The notes under the pieces were generated by a model that saw nothing but the letters and a program-made list of their open reading frames with translations, was not told the origin of the DNA and made no database searches. From GCA-003244245 sp038276315 (lineage in GTDB: Bacteria; Actinomycetota; Actinomycetes; Mycobacteriales; Pseudonocardiaceae), in assembly GCA_038276315.1 (NCBI GenBank), contig JBBPZY010000046.1, forward strand, positions 1 to 36,501: a stretch of DNA of 36,501 nucleotides, written 5' to 3'. Shown here in pieces: positions 7,779-16,389 of the stretch (position 1 is its first letter; each line of letters opens with the position of its first letter). A program made the position numbers and the translations under genes.

Positions 7779-8945
7779 ATGACGATCCGATCCGCAGCGA
7801 AGCACCGCAAGAGCCGACCTGTCAGCCCGGTCCCGCTCGGGTCTCGACGGTGGGTAGCGGCGCTCGTGCCGGTGCTGGCGGCCGTCACCGCCGCCACTGT
7901 CGTCGGCGGGGTCAGCACCGCCGTTGCGGCGGATAACCCGAATCCGACCGTGCTCGTCGGTGGCGACCCGCAAGGAGTGGCGGTCGACCCCGACGGCAAG
8001 CACGTCTATGTGGCCAGCTCCGCCGACAACTCCCTGCGGGTGATCGACACCGCGAGCCGGCAGGTGGTCGGGAGCATCCACGTCGGCGCCAGCCCGCGTG
8101 GAGTGGCAGTCGACCCAGACAGCCGGCACGCCCTCGTGACCAACTTCTCCGAGAACTCGGTAAGCGTGGTCGACACCGCCAGCGGGAAAGTGATCAGGAC
8201 TATCGCTGTCGGCGTGAACCCCACCGCGGTGACGGTCTTCCCCAGCGATCATTACGCCTTCGTCACCGACTTCTACGGCAACACCCTCAGCGTGATCAAT
8301 CTTGCGAATTTCAAGCTGGTCGGCACCGTGCCGGTCGGCGTCCACCCGGACGGGGTCGCGATCGATCCCAAAGGCCAGTTCGCCTACGTGACCAACAGTG
8401 GCAGCAACTCGGTCAGCGTGATCGACGTCCACACCCAGAAGCTGGTTCGCACCATTCTGGTCGGCCGGTCTCCCCAGCGGATCGCGATCGACCGTGATGG
8501 CCGTCACGCTTACGTGTCGAACTTCATGGACAACAACGTGAGCGTGATAGACCTTCCCAACCAGGCCGGTACGGACTTCTCCAGTTACCTGATGCAGCTC
8601 AACGGCATGAAGGTCAATAGCACCATTCCGGTGGGTATCAATCCGCGTGGTCTGGCAGTCGACTCCGATAGCCACCACGCCTTCGTGGTCAACGTCGCCG
8701 AGGGCACCCTGACCGTGATCGACACCGCCAAGGGCGCGATCCTTGGCTCGTCGTTCGTCGGTTACGACCCGGACGAGGTGGCCATCGCGCCCGACCACAC
8801 CGCTTATGTCACCGCCAGAGGCGACGGCACCGTCACAGTGATCCCCGCCTATCCTGATTCCGGCCCCCAGGATACGACCCAGTCGGGACCTAGATCCAGT
8901 CGCGGCGGCGGAATAGGAAATACAATCCCGCTGATAGCACGATGA
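7779..8945 (+). CDS. Secreted YVTN-type beta-propeller protein
   Basis: An ATG with AGGGGAG 6 nt upstream starts a protein with a Sec-type signal (basic n-region, then WVAALVPVLAAVTAATVVGG, cleavage likely after AVA-A). The rest is about seven repeats of roughly 42-45 residues. Each has a pattern like GVAVDPDGKHVYVAS, then NSLRVIDT, then VGSIHVG, typical of YVTN/lactonase-like propellers. No catalytic residues are evident, so a binding or structural role outside the cell is likely. One repeat carries an insertion (NQAGTDFSSYLMQLNG). Its end overlaps the convergent CorA gene by 56 nt. Confidence 0.88.
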   Translation: MTIRSAAKHRKSRPVSPVPLGSRRWVAALVPVLAAVTAATVVGGVSTAVAADNPNPTVLVGGDPQGVAVDPDGKHVYVASSADNSLRVIDTASRQVVGSIHVGASPRGVAVDPDSRHALVTNFSENSVSVVDTASGKVIRTIAVGVNPTAVTVFPSDHYAFVTDFYGNTLSVINLANFKLVGTVPVGVHPDGVAIDPKGQFAYVTNSGSNSVSVIDVHTQKLVRTILVGRSPQRIAIDRDGRHAYVSNFMDNNVSVIDLPNQAGTDFSSYLMQLNGMKVNSTIPVGINPRGLAVDSDSHHAFVVNVAEGTLTVIDTAKGAILGSSFVGYDPDEVAIAPDHTAYVTARGDGTVTVIPAYPDSGPQDTTQSGPRSSRGGGIGNTIPLIAR

Positions 8946-9861
8946 TGACGATCGTGGAGACGTAGAAGCCGGATTGATGACCGAAACCGGGATAGGGCAC
9001 GTTCTGCCCGTAGAAGCCGGTAATGGCCGTCGGTACCGCGATGATGGCGGCCCAGCTGGTGACCTGCTTGGTGATCACGTTGAGCCGGTTTCCCTGGATG
9101 GTCAGGTTGGTCTCCAGGATGGTGGTCACCAGGTCCCGGAGGCTCTCGGTCCACTCGGTGGCCCTCAGCACGTGATCGTAGACATCCTGGTAGTAGGGCG
9201 TCATCGCCTCATCGAAACCGTGCAGATCGCGGCGCATCAGGGAGTTCACGACCTCCCGCATCGGCAACACGACCCGGCGCAGCCGCACCAAGCTCTTGCG
9301 CAGTTCGAACGACCGTCGTTGCACGGACAAGTCCGATCGCTCCTCGTCGAAGAGCAGGTCCTCCAGCGTCTCGATCTCGTCGTCGAGGGTCTGCACCGCG
9401 GCGAAGTGGCCGTCGACTACGTAGTCGAGCAAAGCGTGCAGCAGGAACGAGACACCGTGCTTGGCCAGATCTGGTGAGGCGTCCCAGCGAGCCACCACAC
9501 CGTCGATGTCGAATCGGTCTGATTTGCGCACCGTGACTACCGCGTTGTGGGTCACGAATACGGCTACCTCGAAGGTTTCCAGCTCTCCCGAGGTTGTATC
9601 CAGCGCGACGGCGTAGGCGGTGACGAACAGGTGGCTGTCGTACCGGTCGAGCTTGGGGCGTTGACGTTCCTGGCCGGCATCCTCGACAGCGAGACGGTGC
9701 AGATCGAGCTCCTCGCTGATCGTGGCGAGGTCGTCCGCGTCGGGCCCGCACATATCCAGCCACACGGTGACGCCCGGCTGCCTGATGTAGTCGGAGATAT
9801 CCTGCACCGGAAAGTCCTCGAGCTCGAGAACACCGCTACGGTACAGCCGCGTACGTGTCAT
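8890..9861 (-). CDS. CorA-family divalent cation channel (GQN variant)
   Basis: The 323-residue protein has the CorA layout. A cytoplasmic alpha/beta N-terminal domain and long helices (around residues 150-260) are followed by two transmembrane helices at the C-terminus (VTSWAAIIAVPTAITGFYGQ and FYVSTIVIIVLSAGLYFLF), with a basic end RRRDWI. The pore loop signature, normally YGMN, reads YGQN here (FYGQNVPYPGFG). CorA channels carry Mg2+ or Co2+ as pentamers; the GQN variant may alter ion choice, and transport direction cannot be inferred. The start MTRTRLYRSG at 9861 is divergent from uppP. Confidence 0.9.
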   Translation of the reverse strand: MTRTRLYRSGVLELEDFPVQDISDYIRQPGVTVWLDMCGPDADDLATISEELDLHRLAVEDAGQERQRPKLDRYDSHLFVTAYAVALDTTSGELETFEVAVFVTHNAVVTVRKSDRFDIDGVVARWDASPDLAKHGVSFLLHALLDYVVDGHFAAVQTLDDEIETLEDLLFDEERSDLSVQRRSFELRKSLVRLRRVVLPMREVVNSLMRRDLHGFDEAMTPYYQDVYDHVLRATEWTESLRDLVTTILETNLTIQGNRLNVITKQVTSWAAIIAVPTAITGFYGQNVPYPGFGHQSGFYVSTIVIIVLSAGLYFLFRRRDWI

Positions 9862-9966
9862 ACCGGCAGGCTAGGGGACGGCTGGAAGCCCGGATTCTCG
9901 GTTGCCATCCAGCAGTGAGATTCTCTTCAGGCACATCGCCGCGCACCCGCCCGCGAGAGGAGACTT

Positions 9967-10893
9967 GTGAGTGCTCTGACCTACCTCGAGGCGATCGTGG
10001 TGGGCGCCTTCCAAGGCGTCACCGAGTTGTTCCCCGTCTCTAGCCTCGGACACTCCATCCTGATCCCGGCACTGGTGGGCGGTCGCTGGGCCCACGACCT
10101 GAACGTGTCAGCTCCTGAATCGTCCTACCTGGCGTTCATCGTCGGCCTGCATGTGGCCACCGCCGCGGCACTGCTGGTCTTCTTCTGGCGCGACTGGCTA
10201 CGCATCGTCGCTGGCTTCGTCAGCTCGCTGCGCTACCGGCGACTCCGCACCTCCGGTGAGCGCCTTGCCTGGCTACTCATCGTCGGCACCATCCCGGTCG
10301 GCATCAGTGGCCTGCTGCTGGAGCATCTCTTCCGCACCACGTTAGGTCAGCCGATCCCGGCGGCAGCGTTTCTGATCGCCAACGGGGTGGTGCTCTACGT
10401 CGGTGAGCGGCTCCGTCGACGGGCTGACACCACCGCGCCGGTGCCGGCGACGACCGGAGTGGGCGGACCCAGTTCAGCGCGAGACGTCGACGCCGCCGCG
10501 GATGCCCGGCTAGCCCGGATGTCCCTCGGTCGGGCCACGCTGATCGGTTCCGCGCAGGTCCTGGCATTGTTACCCGGGCTGAGCCGATCCGGCGTGACGA
10601 TGGCCGCCGGACTGCTGCGTGGGCTGTCCCATGAGGACGCGGCCCGCTTCTCTTTCCTGCTCGCCACTCCGGTCATCCTCGCCGCCGGTGCATTGAAGAT
10701 CCCCGACCTGGTCGGCCCACTCGGTGCCGGCATCCACGGACCCATCATCGCCGGCAGCATCGCGTCGTTCGTCAGCGCTTACCTGGCGGTTCGCTTTCTG
10801 ACGCGCTACTTCGAGACCCGCACTCTGACCCCGTTCGCGGTCTACTGCCTGCTCTTCGGCTCCGCCAGCCTGATCTGGCTGGTCATCCGCTGA
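9967..10893 (+). CDS. uppP: Undecaprenyl-diphosphatase (UppP/BacA family)
   Basis: This integral membrane enzyme dephosphorylates undecaprenyl diphosphate to recycle the carrier lipid for peptidoglycan and other envelope polymers. The two family motifs are visible: QGVTELFPVSSLGHS (residues 16-30, with the catalytic Glu, Ser and His) and PGLSRSGVTMAAGLLRG (from 203). There are about eight hydrophobic segments. The start is GTG with GAGAGGAG 5 nt upstream. A polar stretch (residues 152-182) between helices is longer than in E. coli BacA. The 3' end overlaps the convergent gatD by 11 nt; all three neighbouring genes act on lipid-linked wall precursors. Confidence 0.95.
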   Translation: MSALTYLEAIVVGAFQGVTELFPVSSLGHSILIPALVGGRWAHDLNVSAPESSYLAFIVGLHVATAAALLVFFWRDWLRIVAGFVSSLRYRRLRTSGERLAWLLIVGTIPVGISGLLLEHLFRTTLGQPIPAAAFLIANGVVLYVGERLRRRADTTAPVPATTGVGGPSSARDVDAAADARLARMSLGRATLIGSAQVLALLPGLSRSGVTMAAGLLRGLSHEDAARFSFLLATPVILAAGALKIPDLVGPLGAGIHGPIIAGSIASFVSAYLAVRFLTRYFETRTLTPFAVYCLLFGSASLIWLVIR

Positions 10894-11620
10894 CCGCGGG
10901 ACCACGAAGGTAGGTCTGGCGTAGCGCGGCTTGGTCGGGCAGCTCCAGGTCGGGCAGGAGCTGGCCGGTGGCCTGATGCAGGATGTGGTCGGCCAGGGCC
11001 GGGTTGCGGGCCAGCACCGGTCCGTGCAGGTAGGTGCCGATGATGCGCTCGGTGAGGACACCCTCGCCGCGATGCCTCGTCGTGCCTTCGCCGGTGCCGT
11101 TGCCGGTGCCGGCTATCACTCGTCCCAATGGGGCGATGCCCGGACCCAGGGTGGTGACGCCGCGGTGGTTCTCAAAACCGGTCAACGAACCGACGCCGGG
11201 CACCGCGCAGGTGGCGACTACCTCGCCGACGGCGCGGTGGCGGCCGGGTGCGGTGGTGATATCGAGTAAGCCCAGCCCTGGATAGTGCTGACCCTTGGCG
11301 TCGCTCATCGACCGTCCCAGGATCTGCAACCCGGCGCACACGGCCAGCGTCACCGCGCTGGTTTCCAACGTCCGGCGGAGCTGCTCATGGCGACGTAGCC
11401 AGTCTGCGGCGAACAGCTGCGCAGTGTCCTCGCCACCACCCAGCAGATATACCGCGCAACTGGTCGGCGGGACGTCGCGGACCGTGATTGTGCGAATCTC
11501 GGCCGCGATGCCACGCCAGCGCAGCCGTTGGGCCAATATCGTGGCGTTGCCGGCATCGGAGTAGGTACCCAGGACGTCGGGCAACAGCAGGCCGATCGCG
11601 ACCGTGGACTCCCCGCTCAC
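10883..11620 (-). CDS. gatD: Lipid II isoglutaminyl synthase, glutaminase subunit GatD
   Basis: This is a class I glutamine amidotransferase of the CobB/CobQ-like type. With MurT it amidates the D-Glu alpha-carboxyl of lipid II, supplying ammonia from glutamine. The nucleophile is Cys95 in LAVCAGLQILG, and a catalytic His is visible at 199 (GTYLHGPVLARNP). A YLLGGGEDTAQ loop lies at 58-68. Its ATG overlaps the murT stop by 4 nt (ATGA), so the two are translationally coupled. Length 245 aa is normal. It lacks the synthetase domain of true cobyric acid synthases. Confidence 0.93.
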   Translation of the reverse strand: MSGESTVAIGLLLPDVLGTYSDAGNATILAQRLRWRGIAAEIRTITVRDVPPTSCAVYLLGGGEDTAQLFAADWLRRHEQLRRTLETSAVTLAVCAGLQILGRSMSDAKGQHYPGLGLLDITTAPGRHRAVGEVVATCAVPGVGSLTGFENHRGVTTLGPGIAPLGRVIAGTGNGTGEGTTRHRGEGVLTERIIGTYLHGPVLARNPALADHILHQATGQLLPDLELPDQAALRQTYLRGPAVSG

Positions 11621-12906
11621 CCGGCTACTTCCCGTTCCCGGCCCAGCCTGCGGCGGAACTGATGAAAGGCGGTGTAATTGGCCACCACGTCGATCTGCCC
11701 CGGTGGCAGCGCCTTGAGGGCGGCCAACGGGTCGGCGACCGTTCGGTGTTCCAGTCCAGCGTAACTGAGCCGCACGCCAAGGTCAGCCGCGCGTTCTCCG
11801 CTGGCCACCACCTGGCGAGAGCCGAATTGTTCGAAGGGGACATCCCACAACCACGAGGTGTCCCGCCCGTCAGCCTCCCGGGCATTGATGATCACCAGTA
11901 GCGGCCGAGGGTCGCTCAACATGGATAACATGCCGGCCCAGCCAGCCGGGTTCTTGGCCAGCAACATGCGCAGGTCCTGCCCGCCGCGGTGGACCACGGC
12001 GTACCGGCCGGCCACTACCTCGACCTCGCGCAGCGCTGATGCCGCCTGATCGGCCGGGATGCCAACGGCGCAGGCAGCAACGAGTGCCATTGCGGCATTG
12101 CTGCGGTTGACCTGGCCAGGCAATCGAATATCCAGCGGCAGCACCGCGTCCGCGGTGCATGCCTTGCTGTCTTCGATCCACCAGTCCGGAGTGGGCCGGC
12201 CCAGCCCGCAGGCACAGTGCCAGCCAGGCTCGGTGAACGTGAGGGTCTGACCACAGCGCGGGCAGCTGGACGCATCGCCCAACCAGCTGGCCCCCGCGGC
12301 AACCCAGATGGGACGGCTGGCCAGCGCCGCCGCTGACACCACCATCGGGTCATCGGCGTTGGCCACCACCACCGTGCTCGAATGCCGGGCCAGCGCCTTG
12401 CCGACGGCGGACGCGATCGCGCCTACCTCAGTCGCGCGGTCCAGCTGATCGCGGGTCAGGTTGAGCAGGACCACCACCGCCGGATCCACCGCCTCGGCGA
12501 CCGCGGCCAGGTGCAACTCATCGACTTCGATCACTGCATACTCGGTGCCTCGCGCCTCGGCCAGCGCCGCCACCGCACCGTCAGCCATATTCGAGCCACC
12601 GGCGTTGTGCGCCACTCGTCCAGCGGTCCGTACCGCCGCCGCCACCAGATGACTTGTCGTGGTCTTACCGTTGGTCCCGGACACCAGGACGACTCGCCGT
12701 CCCGCCGCCAAATGTCGTAGTGCCTGCCGGTCCAGGGCCAGCGTGACCCGACCACCGATGATCGACCCGGCGCCCAACCCCAACCACCGCGACAGCCCCG
12801 CCGTGGCCAGCCCGGCGCTCACGGCAGCGCGCGTCCACCACCCCATGGGGAGTGGCCCGGGCGGCACCGTTGCCACCGGGCCCGCTCCAGGTGTCTGCAC
12901 CACCAT
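11617..12906 (-). CDS. murT: Lipid II isoglutaminyl synthase, ligase subunit MurT
   Basis: This Mur-ligase-like protein activates the D-Glu of lipid II with ATP for amidation by GatD-derived ammonia. Numbering from ATG 12906 (residues MVVQTPG; GGTGGGGG upstream), the P-loop GTNGKTTT is at 77-84. A four-cysteine zinc ribbon (CPRCGQ, then CACG) sits at 215-233 within the central domain, as in MurT. The C-terminal DUF1727 domain follows (LLAKNPAGWAGML to ANYTAFHQFRRRL). An in-frame start at 12939 is possible, but it has no evident ribosome site. murT precedes gatD in one operon, the usual actinobacterial arrangement. Confidence 0.93.
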   Translation of the reverse strand: MVVQTPGAGPVATVPPGPLPMGWWTRAAVSAGLATAGLSRWLGLGAGSIIGGRVTLALDRQALRHLAAGRRVVLVSGTNGKTTTSHLVAAAVRTAGRVAHNAGGSNMADGAVAALAEARGTEYAVIEVDELHLAAVAEAVDPAVVVLLNLTRDQLDRATEVGAIASAVGKALARHSSTVVVANADDPMVVSAAALASRPIWVAAGASWLGDASSCPRCGQTLTFTEPGWHCACGLGRPTPDWWIEDSKACTADAVLPLDIRLPGQVNRSNAAMALVAACAVGIPADQAASALREVEVVAGRYAVVHRGGQDLRMLLAKNPAGWAGMLSMLSDPRPLLVIINAREADGRDTSWLWDVPFEQFGSRQVVASGERAADLGVRLSYAGLEHRTVADPLAALKALPPGQIDVVANYTAFHQFRRRLGREREVAG

Positions 12907-12957
12907 CGCCCCCACCCTATGAAACTTCAGCCTAACCACTATCCCTACGCCAGCAAT

Positions 12958-12977
12958 GTGCCGACGCGCGGCGGCAC
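12958..12977. terminator. Hairpin downstream of the permease gene
   Basis: GTGCCG (12958-12963) and CGGCAC (12972-12977) pair around an 8-nt loop. It lies between the end of the DMT permease gene and the start of murT, both on the minus strand. It fits a U-less actinobacterial terminator for the permease, but could equally be part of the murT leader. Confidence 0.35.
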
Positions 12978-12985
12978 TGGCGGCA

Positions 12986-13954
12986 TTATTCCCTACCCGG
13001 ACGGCTTCGGTCGGGAGGCCCGTTCGAGGATCCGTTGTACCGGTGATTTGGGCGATACGCGACTGCCGGGTAATTCGCAGCTGTCGGTAATTCGCAACGG
13101 GCCTCGGTAGCAGCGGCTATGCGTCTCTCTCCAGTGCCGAGCAGCCATACCCCAGCAAGGGTCAGTGCCAGCCCGGCGGTTTGGACTAGGGCCAGCGGTC
13201 CGGCAGCGAAACTCTCACCGAAGACGATCGCGCCGAGACTGACCCCGATCACGGGGTCGATCACCATCATCGCCGCCAGCGGACCACCGAGCGGACCTGA
13301 CTGGAAAGCGGCTTGGCTCAGCAGCGCACCCAGCAGGCCGCAGCCCAGCGCTGTCCACAGCTCCCAGCTCGTCGCTAACGCAAGAAGACCACCGTCGCCG
13401 AGAATCTCTCCCCAGGTCTTGACCAGCGCCGCTGATAGCGCGAACACCGTCCCGGCGGCGGCCCCGAAGCCCAGCGCCCGAGTTCGGTCCCGGCGGGCGA
13501 ATGCGACGCTCAGCGCGGCGACGGCCACGATCGCCACCAGCGCCAGCCCCGGTAGCCAGTCCGTGATGCTCTGCGGATCGCGCGATTCCATGGTCGGTTG
13601 AACCGCCAAAAAGACCGCCAGACCGCTGACCGTCAGGACTGCGGCCAGCAGCGCCCGCCGGCTCACCGGGTGGCCGAGGACGGCCTGCAGCGGCAACGCA
13701 ACGACCAAGCCCACCGTCAGCAGGGGCTGGACGACCGAGAGAGCCCCAAGGTTGACCGCCACCATGTGCAGCGTTACCCCGGTCACTTCGGCCACGATCC
13801 CCAGCAGCCACAACCGTTGGCGCGCGACATCGATCAGCAGCCCAGGATCCAGCGGAAACCGTCGGCGTACCTGATTGGCCCCATGATGCTGTAGCACCGA
13901 GGCGGTTCCGAAGCACACCGCGGCCACGAGCGACAACACAACGGCAACTGTCAC
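12986..13954 (-). CDS. DMT-family permease (EamA-like)
   Basis: The product has about ten hydrophobic helices in two similar halves, typical of the drug/metabolite transporter superfamily. It starts VTVAVVLSLVAAVCFGTASVLQHHGA and carries repeated segments such as LSVVQPLLTVGLVVALPLQ and DPVIGVSLGAIVFGESFA. I chose GTG 13954 because the sequence before it is not hydrophobic and has no ribosome site; an upstream start at 13990 is possible. About 40 polar residues trail the last helix. The substrate is unknown. It lies upstream of murT on the same strand with an 80-nt gap. Confidence 0.8.
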   Translation of the reverse strand: MTVAVVLSLVAAVCFGTASVLQHHGANQVRRRFPLDPGLLIDVARQRLWLLGIVAEVTGVTLHMVAVNLGALSVVQPLLTVGLVVALPLQAVLGHPVSRRALLAAVLTVSGLAVFLAVQPTMESRDPQSITDWLPGLALVAIVAVAALSVAFARRDRTRALGFGAAAGTVFALSAALVKTWGEILGDGGLLALATSWELWTALGCGLLGALLSQAAFQSGPLGGPLAAMMVIDPVIGVSLGAIVFGESFAAGPLALVQTAGLALTLAGVWLLGTGERRIAAATEARCELPTAANYPAVAYRPNHRYNGSSNGPPDRSRPGRE

Positions 13955-14008
13955 AACGCCACCGAGCCTACAGGGTGTAGGTGAACGCAAACCGCAGGTG
14001 CCCGCGCC

Positions 14009-14416
14009 CTACGGTGCGGGCAGCTCCTCAATCTCCACATCTGGGTCGATCGCGCGCAGTGGGCCAGGTTCCGCGGTCAGGATGGCCAGCCCGCGTGCGA
14101 TCGCCACATCGACCGCGTGGGCGGCGGCGGCCACGTCCAAGTGCCCGGCCTCGTGGGCCGAGTGGGCGCGCACCCCAGCCCGGCCGGCCACCGACGCACC
14201 GAGGTCCTCGACGACGACCGTCGGGGCGTCGAGGACCAGCTCCAGCAGTGCCCGCGCCTGCGGCGGGACCGCAGCCCATGCCTGCAACAGCGCGGTGGAG
14301 GGAGTCGGGAAAGTCATTCCCAGTTCGACGGCTGCCACCAGGAACGCACGGCCGTACAGGGATCGGTCCGTGGCGATATCAACGATGGCAGAAGAGGTCA
14401 GGACCCTGCCGCTCAC
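14009..14416 (-). CDS. PIN-domain toxin, VapC-like
   Basis: A 135-residue PIN-type RNase paired with a ribbon-helix-helix-type antitoxin gene, overlapping it by 4 nt (ATGA). PIN features include the N-terminal strand GRVLTSSAIVDIA, the internal acidic position in AGHLDVAAAAHAVD, and the C-terminal LAILTAEPGPLRAI. The first catalytic Asp of canonical VapC (VLDTSA) appears as Thr7 (VLTSSA), so either a nearby Asp (D13) substitutes or activity is reduced. The expected action is cleavage of specific tRNA or rRNA when the antitoxin is degraded; that is family knowledge, not shown here. Confidence 0.8.
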   Translation of the reverse strand: MSGRVLTSSAIVDIATDRSLYGRAFLVAAVELGMTFPTPSTALLQAWAAVPPQARALLELVLDAPTVVVEDLGASVAGRAGVRAHSAHEAGHLDVAAAAHAVDVAIARGLAILTAEPGPLRAIDPDVEIEELPAP

Positions 14417-14667
14417 GACGCCTGCGGATGCTGCTTGACCCGCTCACCGAGCAGGGCACGACGGGCATAGGCCAACGCCTCGGGATCGACTTCACCAGCC
14501 GCTGCCTGCCAGCGAGCCAGCCACTGCTCGCGGACCATACGGGCGTCCAGGGCGCCTTCGACATACTCTGACACGCTGGCCGCCCCGGCGCGTTTGGCGG
14601 CGGCTTTAAGCCCCGCGGCGACGCCGGGATCGAGGCTCACGGTGATCCGTTCCTTCTTGCCGCTCAT
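14413..14667 (-). CDS. Ribbon-helix-helix antitoxin, VapB-like
   Basis: An 84-residue protein beginning MSGKKERITVSLDPGVAAGL, a ribbon-helix-helix strand and helix, then KAAAKRAGAASVSEYVEGAL. The C-terminal half (REQWLARWQAAAGEVDPE) would wrap the toxin. It precedes and overlaps the PIN toxin gene, the standard VapBC order. The ATG lies 6 nt after a TAGACT -10 hexamer, so its mRNA is probably leaderless and autorepressed through the direct repeats at the start. Confidence 0.82.
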   Translation of the reverse strand: MSGKKERITVSLDPGVAAGLKAAAKRAGAASVSEYVEGALDARMVREQWLARWQAAAGEVDPEALAYARRALLGERVKQHPQAS

Positions 14668-14693
14668 ACGCTGAGTCTACAACGCTCATACGC
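14661..14693 (-). promoter_or_regulatory. Promoter and candidate operator of the toxin-antitoxin pair
   Basis: On the minus strand the 11-mer GCGTATGAGCG occurs twice, 22 bp apart (14661-14671 and 14683-14693), which is two helical turns. The first copy contains the antitoxin ATG. TAGACT (14674-14679) between them is a good TANNNT -10 element ending 6 nt before the ATG, which predicts a leaderless transcript. Paired half-sites on one DNA face fit binding by a ribbon-helix-helix dimer. Confidence 0.55.
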
Positions 14694-14801
14694 CGCTGAA
14701 AATCTGGCGGGCGCATCACCTTCGCTTGGCAACGGCCGCAGGAACAGCTCGTTGTCAGTGGCCGTCCTTAGGATCCTCGTAACGGACTTGAAGGGAATCG
14801 C

Positions 14802-16365
14802 ATGGTCGGCTTGCCTGCTCAGTTTCGTGGAGTTCGGGACCCGGAACCCACGGTGCCGCGGCTGGAAGCCTTGGCCCACCGGGTGCTAACGGGAGACGTC
14901 ATCCTGCCCAAGTTCCAGCGGCAGTTCGTGTGGAGCCGCCAGCAGACGCTGGACCTGCTGGACTCCGTGTCCCGGAACTATCCCATCGGCAGCGTGCTGC
15001 TCTGGCAGAGCACGGAGCAGCTCGCCAGCGAGCGCACGGTCGCCGGGCTGAACGTCGAACCGCAGCGTCACGGCTATCCGGTGAACTACATCCTCGACGG
15101 ACAGCAGCGCCTCGCGAGCATCTGCGGGGCGCTGTACTGGCAGCCGGACAGTGATCCCGAGAGCAAGTGGAACATCGTCTATGACCTGGAAAGGCAGGAG
15201 TTCCGCCACGTCACGACGTTTGAGGATCCACCGGCGCACGTCATACCGACGCGCGGGCTCTCCGAGCCCTCGGAGTTCTTCGGGCGGGTGGCACAAATCT
15301 CCGACTCGGACCTCGTCACGCGAGCGAAGACCTTGTTCGACCGTTTCACGAACTACCAGATCACGGTGGTGACGCTCCGTGGCATGGCTGTGGGCGAGGT
15401 CGCCAAGGTCTTCGAGCGGATCAACAGTACGCATACCCCTCTCACGGTCGTGGACCTGATCAGAGCGGCCACCTGGACTCCGGAGTTCGACCTGCAGGAC
15501 GGGATCGACACTCTGCTCACGGTGCTGGACCGCAAGAAATACGGAAGGGTCGATTCCAAGACCTTGCTCCGGACGATCGCGGCGTCCGCCGGTTTCGGTT
15601 TCGCGCGAGAGGACATGCAGCGCCTGCGTGAGTTGTCCCCAGAGGGGCTCCAGAGCGCGGTGGCCGAAGCCGCCGAGGCGGCGAAGCGGGCTGTGGACTT
15701 CCTCACCACCGAGATCGGCACCCCGCGAGCCAGCGCCCTGCCGTACATGAACCAGTTCGCGGTACTCGTGGACATCTTCCGACAGGTGACCAAGCCGACG
15801 TCGGCGCAGCACGGGGCGGTCAAGCGCTGGTTCTGGCTGACGGCGAGCGGCGAATACTTCAAGGGATGGAACGCCCGGCAGATGGCCGATGACCGGGATG
15901 CCGTGCGGGCGTTCGCCGAGGGGGCGGCCGAGATCGACGTGAGCACGGGTCTCCCGCGCGATGTGCTGTGGCCATTGCTTCCCCAAGTCCTTCCTGAAAG
16001 CCAGGGGCGTGAGCAGCGCGCGAGCCAATGTCTGTGCGAACCTGATCATGCTGACCTCGGTGTCCAACATCTTCGTCAGTGACCAGCCGCCGTCGGTGTA
16101 CTTGAAGGACATGTGTGACACCGACGGCGAGGGCGTCGTCCGTGAACGCCTGGCGCGAAGTCTGGTCAACGACGCGGCGTACGAAGCTGCTCGCCGGGAC
16201 GACTACGAAGCCTTTTTGGAGATCCGCTCACGCCTGCTCCATGAGCGACTCATGGACTTGATCGGCCCGACCGGAGCAACGGGCTCGGACTACGCGCACT
16301 TCAGCGAGGAAGCAGAGGTATCCGGCGACGACGGGGAACCGATCGACCGGGACTCCGCCGACTGA
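14802..16365 (+). pseudogene. DUF262 (GmrSD/ParB-like) defence protein, frameshifted
   Basis: The ATG has AAGGGA 5 nt upstream. The N-terminal DUF262 domain is intact: LPKFQRQFVWSRQQTLDLL, YPIGSVLLWQ and the signature ILDGQQRLASI, followed by VAKVFERINSTHTPLTVVDL. After about residue 385 (GLPRDVLW) the frame turns into unrelated residues and stops at 16082. The expected C-terminus continues one base out of frame (KSFLKARGVSSARANVCANL to the TGA at 16363-16365), so a net one-base gain lies around 15968-15985. DUF262 is the NTPase-like domain of GmrSD-type modified-DNA restriction; no DUF1524 nuclease domain is present. It is either a recent pseudogene or a sequence error. radC follows by 24 nt. 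Confidence 0.82.
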
Positions 16366-16389
16366 GGCTGCCACGACTGGGAGGCGGAG

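Noticed and set aside
7731..8798. 355-codon minus-strand frame opposite the beta-propeller gene with a repetitive HVD/VGVDR pattern
   Set aside because: The repeats are the mirror of the propeller repeats on the coding strand, which has a signal peptide and ribosome site.
13060..13100. Repeated GGTAATTCGCA near the end of the permease gene
   Set aside because: It is only two short copies inside the permease's polar tail, with no symmetry or regular spacing suggesting a site.
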